From Thermodesulfobacteriaceae bacterium (GTDB taxonomy: Bacteria; Desulfobacterota; Thermodesulfobacteria; Thermodesulfobacteriales; Thermodesulfatatoraceae): a DNA stretch of 38,834 nt. The stretch covers positions 1 through 38,834 of the forward strand of contig WGCA01000001.1 of the NCBI GenBank assembly GCA_015494065.1, written 5' to 3'. Positions 34,374 to 38,834 of this stretch are shown here, piece by piece. The position numbers and the translations under genes were made by a program. The notes under the pieces are model-generated. The model was not told the DNA's origin, did no database searches, and saw only the letters and a program-made list of their open reading frames with translations. Within the stretch, counting starts at the first letter, position 1; every line of letters starts with the position of its first letter.

Positions 34374-34807
34374 TGAAACTCTTAACCGCTTTCAGGCTGG
34401 CCTCTACCGGCCTTAGCGTACAACGGACCCGGCTTAACGTCACCGCCATGAATCTGGCCAATGCCCACGTCACCCGCACCCTGGAAGGCGGCCCTTACCG
34501 GGCCAAAAACCTAATCATTCAGGCCGCCCCTCTCACCCCGGAACTGGCGGACAAATTGGGAGAATTGGCCGACAAGCTCGAAACCCCAAAGGTTATAGCC
34601 CTGGTGGATGACCAAAGCCCTTTCAAAGAGGTCTACGATCCTACCCACCCCGACGCCGACGAAAGGGGCATCGTACGTTACCCTAACGTTGACGTATTGA
34701 CGGAGATGGTGGACCTGTTGGCGGCTTCCCGGGCCTATGAAGCCAACCTTTCGGTGGTGACGGTCACCAAAAACCTGGCCCTTAAGACGCTAGAAATTCT
34801 CAAGTAA
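34373..34807 (+). CDS. flgC: Flagellar basal-body rod protein FlgC
   Basis: This 144-residue proximal rod protein starts with AFRLASTGLSVQRTRLNVTA and MNLANAHVTRT, the N-terminal rod helix. The C-terminal helix is PNVDVLTEMVDLLAASRAYE followed by ANLSVVTVTKNLALKTLEI, the most conserved part of FlgC. A typical FlgC middle, with VIALVDDQSPFKEVYDPTHP, is also present. It is co-translated with flgB by a one-base overlap. Confidence 0.96.
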   Translation: MKLLTAFRLASTGLSVQRTRLNVTAMNLANAHVTRTLEGGPYRAKNLIIQAAPLTPELADKLGELADKLETPKVIALVDDQSPFKEVYDPTHPDADERGIVRYPNVDVLTEMVDLLAASRAYEANLSVVTVTKNLALKTLEILK

Positions 34808-34821
34808 ACAAGGAGGAGACG

Positions 34822-35109
34822 ATGAAGATAGAAAACTTAAACTACCCCACCCCCAAAGTCTTTGGCCAGGAAGAGAAGAAACCTCAGGAAGGAGAATTCT
34901 GGCAACGGCTCAAAAAAGAATTGCAGGAAGTAGACCAGGCCCAGAAAACGGCGGAGAAAAGGCTGGTGGCCTTTGCCACCGGGCAGGATCCTGACCTTTC
35001 AGGCCTTACCCTTTCTCTGGCCCGGGCTGAAGTCAGTTTTCGTTTCCTCCTTCAGGTACGAAACAAGATTATCCAGGCCTATGAAGAAATTATGCGCATG
35101 CAACTTTAG
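34822..35109 (+). CDS. fliE: Flagellar hook-basal body complex protein FliE
   Basis: The 95-residue protein links the MS ring and the rod. The family core is in the C-terminal half: FWQRLKKELQEVDQAQKTAE, SLARAEVSFRFLLQVRNKII and AYEEIMRMQL at the very end. The short N-terminal region is variable. AGGAGG precedes the ATG; the position between flgC and fliF is the standard one. Confidence 0.95.
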   Translation: MKIENLNYPTPKVFGQEEKKPQEGEFWQRLKKELQEVDQAQKTAEKRLVAFATGQDPDLSGLTLSLARAEVSFRFLLQVRNKIIQAYEEIMRMQL

Positions 35110-35119
35110 GGGTTAAACC

Positions 35120-36733
35120 ATGGCCTTTCCCGCACCCAAGGAACTTTTGCGACAACTGAAAGAATTTTGGCAAAACCTTTCTAAACAGCAACGGCTGGCC
35201 CTTTTGGGTACCTTGGTCATCGTGCTCGGGGGACTTTTAGGGCTGGTTTATTACCTAAATCGGGTGGACTGGGGCCTCCTTTACCGGGGGCTTCCTGAAG
35301 AACAGGCGGCCCGGGTCCTGGAATACCTGAAACAGGAAAAAATTCCCTACCGCGTAGAGGCCGGGGGGACCATAAAGGTCCCCAAAAACAAAGTGCCAGA
35401 AGTGCGTATGGCCCTGGCGAGCCAGGGGGTTTTGAGCCCCAACTTGGAAGGGTTTGAGATATTTGACCGGAACCAATTGGGGGCTACGGACTTTTTACAA
35501 AGGGTCAATTACCAACGCGCCCTGGAAGGCGAACTGTCAAGGACCATCACTGCCCTGAAAGCCGTGGAAGCGGCGAGAGTACACCTGGCCCTCCCCCGGG
35601 AAAGTCTCTTCATTACCGAAGAAAAACCCCCAAAAGCCTCTGTCTTCGTCAAACTAAAAGAGGGGGAGAGGCTTACCAGGCGTGAAGTCCAGGGAATCGT
35701 TAACCTGGTAGCCAGTGCCGTGCCAGGCCTGACCCCTGAAAACGTGACCGTGGTAGATACTAATGGGCGGGTCCTTTACCGGGAAGAAACCCCGGAAGAA
35801 CGCCTTACTTCCGAACAAATTGCCTTTCGTAAACAGCTTGAAAGCGCCTTTCAGGAAAAGATAGAAAGCCTGCTCACCCAGGCCCTCGGGCCCGGACACG
35901 CGGTGGCCCAGGTCTCCGTAGACGTGGACTTTACCAAAGAAGTACGTCAGGAAGAGACTTACGACCCAGAAGGGATCGCTATCAGGAGTGAACTTTCGGA
36001 AGAAAGCCAGAAAGAGGGCCTTTCGGAAGGGGGAGTGCCCGGGGTCAAAGGGGCGGTAGTCAACAAGGTGGAAGGAAACGCCAAAAGCCTTTCGCAAAGT
36101 CAAAAAGAAGTACGCCGCAGTCTTACCCGTAATTACGAAGTGAGTAAGGTGGCCCGCACCCAGGAATTTTTACCCGGGGCCATCAAAAAGATTTCCGTGG
36201 CCGTTTTACTTGACGAAGCGGTGCTTAAGCCAGCGGCCAAGGAAGGAGAGGCCCAGGCTGCCACGGACAGACTGGCCCAGGTGGAAAGACTGGTTAAAGG
36301 GGCTATCGGGTACAATCCAGACCGGGGCGACCAGGTGGAAGTGATCAGCATGCCCTTTGAAGGCTTTAAGGAGATTTCTCCCCGGGCTGCCTGGCTGGAA
36401 TACGCCGACCGCTTCGCCCGCCCCTTTATCGAATTCTTGCTTGTGGTACTCTTCCTCTTGCTAGTGATCCGGCCGGTACTCAAGACCTTCCTCAAGAGGA
36501 TGGAACCCGAACCGCCACCGCCGCCTGAAGAGGCGTTACCTGAAGGGGAGGAGGCCGAAGCCCTTGAAGCCGAAGAGCCCACCCCGTTGCCTCAAGAAAT
36601 AGCCCTTAACATAATCCAAAACCAGCCCGAACGGGCGGCGGTCCTGGTCCGCCGCTGGCTGGCGGAAGAAAGCGAAGAGGAAAGGAAAAAGGCCCTGAAG
36701 GAGGCGGAAACCCATGCCGGCGTACAAGGTTGA
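35120..36733 (+). CDS. fliF: Flagellar MS-ring protein FliF
   Basis: This 537-residue protein forms the membrane ring of the motor. Membrane helices lie at about residues 26-46 and 433-455. Between them are the ring-building motifs, including VDWGLLYRGLPEEQAARVLE, NYQRALEGELSRTITALKAV and RVHLALPRESLF. The loop with QEETYDPEGIAIRSEL and GVPGVKGAV is also typical. The cytoplasmic tail is rich in Pro and Glu and ends with the FliG-binding segment (AVLVRRWLAEE). The gene overlaps fliG by 20 bases. Confidence 0.97.
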   Translation: MAFPAPKELLRQLKEFWQNLSKQQRLALLGTLVIVLGGLLGLVYYLNRVDWGLLYRGLPEEQAARVLEYLKQEKIPYRVEAGGTIKVPKNKVPEVRMALASQGVLSPNLEGFEIFDRNQLGATDFLQRVNYQRALEGELSRTITALKAVEAARVHLALPRESLFITEEKPPKASVFVKLKEGERLTRREVQGIVNLVASAVPGLTPENVTVVDTNGRVLYREETPEERLTSEQIAFRKQLESAFQEKIESLLTQALGPGHAVAQVSVDVDFTKEVRQEETYDPEGIAIRSELSEESQKEGLSEGGVPGVKGAVVNKVEGNAKSLSQSQKEVRRSLTRNYEVSKVARTQEFLPGAIKKISVAVLLDEAVLKPAAKEGEAQAATDRLAQVERLVKGAIGYNPDRGDQVEVISMPFEGFKEISPRAAWLEYADRFARPFIEFLLVVLFLLLVIRPVLKTFLKRMEPEPPPPPEEALPEGEEAEALEAEEPTPLPQEIALNIIQNQPERAAVLVRRWLAEESEEERKKALKEAETHAGVQG

Positions 36734-37730
36734 TCCGAATAATCTCACCGGTCCCCAAAAAGCGGCCATATTCCTCCTCACCATGGGTGAGGAGTTTACC
36801 GCCGAGGTTTACAAGTACCTTACGGAAGAAGAGATAAAGCGTATCGGGGTCGAAATGGCCCGCCTGGATTACATCCCCGCGGAAGCCGTCAAAAAGGTGC
36901 TTGACGAGGCCAATATGGAAAGCAAAGAACTTTTGGCCGACATAACCGTCTCGCCGGAAGATTTCTTAAAACAGAGCCTGGTCAAGGCCTACGGCGACCG
37001 TGGCAAAGAGATCTACGAAGAGATAAGACAGGAATTGGGCCCCAAAGTCTTCGAAAAACTAAGGCGGCTTGACCCGCGCACCATCGCTAACTTTCTGCGT
37101 AACGAACACCCCCAGACCATCGCCATTATTTTGGTACACCTGGACCCGGACAAAGCCGGCCAGGTAATATCCTTTTTGCCGGAAAACCTGCGCCCAGAAG
37201 TGATTTACCGCATCGCAGAACTAGACAAGGTAGACCCAGAAATTATCCAGGAAATAAGCGCTGCCCTGGAAGAGGAACTGGAATCCGTGGGCGGTACTTT
37301 CAGCAAAAAGCTCGGTGGGGTAGAGCGGGCAGCGGAGATCCTGGCGCACGTGAGCCGCGATCTAGAAGAGGAGATCCTTTCCGAAGTAGAGGAAGAAAAC
37401 CCCACTCTCGCCGAAGAAGTACGGAAACACCTCTTCACCTTTGAAGACCTGCTCAAGGTGGACGATACCGCTATCCAGGCCATCCTCAAGGAAATCTCTA
37501 CCGAAGACCTCAAACTGGCCCTCAAGACGGCCTCTGAAGAACTGCGCGAGAAATTCTTTAGCAATATGAGTGAAAGGGCCGCACAGCTCCTCAAGGAAGA
37601 CCTCGAGATCATGGGGCCGGTGCGGGTCTCTGACGTAGAAGCCGCCCAGCAAAACATCATTAAAGTGGCCAAACGCTTAGAACAGGAAGGGAAAATCGTC
37701 CTAGCCGTAGGGGAGGAGGAGTTTGTCTAA
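36714..37730 (+). CDS. fliG: Flagellar motor switch protein FliG
   Basis: This 338-residue protein couples ion flow to rotor turning. It has the N-terminal FliF-binding domain (LTGPQKAAIFLLTMGEEFTA), the middle domain with the EHPQT motif at 131-135 (NEHPQTIAIILVHLDP), and the C-terminal torque domain with its charged helix (LKEDLEIMGPVRVSDVEAAQ). It is normal length. The start overlaps the 3' end of fliF by 20 bases, with GGAGG upstream. Confidence 0.97.
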   Translation: MPAYKVDPNNLTGPQKAAIFLLTMGEEFTAEVYKYLTEEEIKRIGVEMARLDYIPAEAVKKVLDEANMESKELLADITVSPEDFLKQSLVKAYGDRGKEIYEEIRQELGPKVFEKLRRLDPRTIANFLRNEHPQTIAIILVHLDPDKAGQVISFLPENLRPEVIYRIAELDKVDPEIIQEISAALEEELESVGGTFSKKLGGVERAAEILAHVSRDLEEEILSEVEEENPTLAEEVRKHLFTFEDLLKVDDTAIQAILKEISTEDLKLALKTASEELREKFFSNMSERAAQLLKEDLEIMGPVRVSDVEAAQQNIIKVAKRLEQEGKIVLAVGEEEFV

Positions 37731-38559
37731 GATTATCAAGGGAGGCCATACTAAATTTTTTAATTTCTTCTGGAAGGAAGGGGAAGAAACCTTTAACCCC
37801 TTAAAGACCCTCCTTCCTGAAGAGGCCCTGGCCGAAGCCGAAAAAGGATCTGAGGGAGACCTTACTGAAGAAAAGACCAAACCCAAAGTGGCAGAAGATA
37901 CTACTCAAGAAGATACTACTCAAGTAGAAGTGGGACCGAAAGAAGCAGAAAGGGAGGAGGTCCTTCAGGAAGAACCGGCTGAGCCTGCGCCCCTGGACCT
38001 TGCCCAGTTAAGTCTTGAGGAGCTACGGGCTCACCCTGAAATATCAGCCAAGCTCGCCCTATTAGAACAGGAGGCCTACGAGAAAGGGTTTGCCCAGGGG
38101 CAAAAAGATGGAGAACTCATCGGCCGAAAAAAATACGAGACCCTGGCCAACCGGCTGGCCGAAATCCTCAAGAACCTGGAAAAAGACCTTTCTGAACACG
38201 TCCTGGCCCTCGAACCCCAGCTCCTGACCCTGGTCAAACTGATGGTGGAAAAACTGGTCTTGAAAGAAGTGAACACCGACGCCCAGCCTATTAAGGCCTC
38301 GCTCAGGGAGGCCTTAAAACACGTGGTAGAACAGACGCAGATCAAGATCCACCTCCACCCGGATGATACGGAATTCCTGGAAGAGATATTGGCGGAACTC
38401 AGAGAAGAATTTTCAAAGATCAAAGACTTTGAAATCGTCCCCAACCCCAACCTCAAAAGGGGAGGGTGTTTGCTGGAAACGGACTTTGGACTGGTAGACG
38501 CTACGCTGGAAAGGAGATGGCAAGAAATACTGAAAAGATTGGAAGATGAAGGTTCCTGA
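37723..38559 (+). CDS. fliH: Flagellar assembly protein FliH
   Basis: This 278-residue protein is the regulator (stator-like) of the export ATPase FliI. A disordered, acidic N-terminal half contains EDTTQEDTTQ, from an exact 15-bp tandem duplication at 37894-37923. The coiled stalk begins with YEKGFAQGQKDGELIGRKKY, the GxxxG-like part of FliH, and the globular end has VLKEVNTDAQPIKASLREAL and RGGCLLETDFGLVDATLERR, the best conserved block. The start is the TTG at 37723 with a strong GGGGAGGAGGAG; it overlaps the fliG stop by 8 bases. Confidence 0.92.
   Translation: MSKIIKGGHTKFFNFFWKEGEETFNPLKTLLPEEALAEAEKGSEGDLTEEKTKPKVAEDTTQEDTTQVEVGPKEAEREEVLQEEPAEPAPLDLAQLSLEELRAHPEISAKLALLEQEAYEKGFAQGQKDGELIGRKKYETLANRLAEILKNLEKDLSEHVLALEPQLLTLVKLMVEKLVLKEVNTDAQPIKASLREALKHVVEQTQIKIHLHPDDTEFLEEILAELREEFSKIKDFEIVPNPNLKRGGCLLETDFGLVDATLERRWQEILKRLEDEGS
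37894..37923 (+). repeat. 15-bp tandem duplication in fliH
   Basis: GAAGATACTACTCAA occurs twice in direct tandem, adding EDTTQ in frame in the disordered part of FliH. Confidence 0.9.
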
Positions 38560-38834
38560 TTTTGAGGCCCTTTTTAAGAGCGTGGCCGAAATAGAGCCTG
38601 TGGCCATCTGCGGGCAGGTAAAAAGGGTAGTGGGCCTGGTGATCGAGGCGCAAGGGCCAAACGTAAGCGTGGGGGGCCTTTGCGAAATCGAGGTCCCGAA
38701 AGGCAAAAACCTGGTGGCTGAAGTGGTGGGATTTCGGGACGAGCGGGTCCTTTTGATCCCTTTTGGTGACCCGAGAGGGATAGAACCCGGGAGTAAAGTG
38801 TTTGTGCGGCCGGAAATCGGGGTCAGGGTAGGGG
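38546..38834 (+). CDS. fliI: Flagellum-specific ATPase FliI (5' part)
   Basis: The ATG at 38546 overlaps the fliH stop by 14 bases and opens a frame that runs to the window end (96 codons). It reads MKVPDFEALFKSVAEIEPVA, then QVKRVVGLVIEAQGPNVSVG, GLCEIEVPKGKNLVAEVVGF and RDERVLLIPFGDPRGI, matching the N-terminal beta-barrel of FliI (GLVIEA.GP.., GLCEI, AEVVGF). The ATPase P-loop lies beyond the window. FliI powers flagellar export together with FliH. Confidence 0.93.
   Translation, partial: MKVPDFEALFKSVAEIEPVAICGQVKRVVGLVIEAQGPNVSVGGLCEIEVPKGKNLVAEVVGFRDERVLLIPFGDPRGIEPGSKVFVRPEIGVRVG

Noticed and set aside
1-38834. CRISPR arrays, insertion sequences, tRNA and rRNA genes
   Set aside because: No regularly spaced repeats, transposase-like frames or RNA gene signatures were seen on reading through both strands; small RNAs cannot be excluded without a covariance-model search.

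Overview
The window reads as a chromosomal segment of an anaerobic, Gram-negative, probably thermophilic, sulfur- or metal-respiring bacterium. Thermodesulfobacteriota or a deep Desulfobacterota-like lineage is my best guess, inferred from gene content and protein style, not from a marker gene. Supporting features are a multiheme cytochrome c with an in-frame UGA, a periplasmic haem-c sensor next to a chemoreceptor, a TauE-type sulfite/organosulfur exporter, a sulfide-dependent type Thi4, a Mn-dependent family II pyrophosphatase, sigma-54 activators and a flagellar operon. No tRNA, rRNA, CRISPR array, insertion sequence or phage gene is visible.

Layout. 1-1572 (minus): a KaiC-like twin-ATPase gene broken by a one-base frameshift, followed by the start of a receiver-like gene that runs off the window. 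1808-4352 (plus): haem-c Tll0287-domain protein and a methyl-accepting chemotaxis protein. 4349-8080 (minus): a tightly overlapped gamma-glutamyl cassette (M20 amidohydrolase, YbdK-type GCS2 ligase, signal-less gamma-glutamyltransferase). 8331-10688 (plus): single-domain response regulator, MltB-like transglycosylase and M24 peptidase, all overlapping. 10773-11045: HU. 11060-14376 (minus): a three-part fusion (M1 peptidase + ChaN-like + PDZ) coupled to a small unknown protein. 14438-15799 (minus): CbiA. 15879-17555 (plus): long HflX. 17610-18533 (minus): family II pyrophosphatase. 18807-21361 (plus): Fe-S domain protein, KtrB and KtrA. 21548-25863 (plus): TauE exporter with a small membrane partner, then an ArsB/NhaD-type permease with a tandem universal stress protein. 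26138-27343 (plus): the multiheme cytochrome interrupted by one in-frame UGA. 27425-29133 (minus): Thi4 and NadC. 29236-38834 (plus): an NtrC-type regulator, then a TPR lipid/peri-plasmic type protein, a second FleQ-like activator and flgB-flgC-fliE-fliF-fliG-fliH-fliI (fliI truncated by the window end).

The most notable signals are the probable selenocysteine codon in the cytochrome, with a stem-loop correctly placed behind it; the M1-ChaN-PDZ fusion; the gamma-glutamyl cassette, whose middle gene has conserved sequence upstream of its first usable start codon; and a GG-N10-GC sigma-54 promoter placed directly before the flagellar operon beside two sigma-54 activators.
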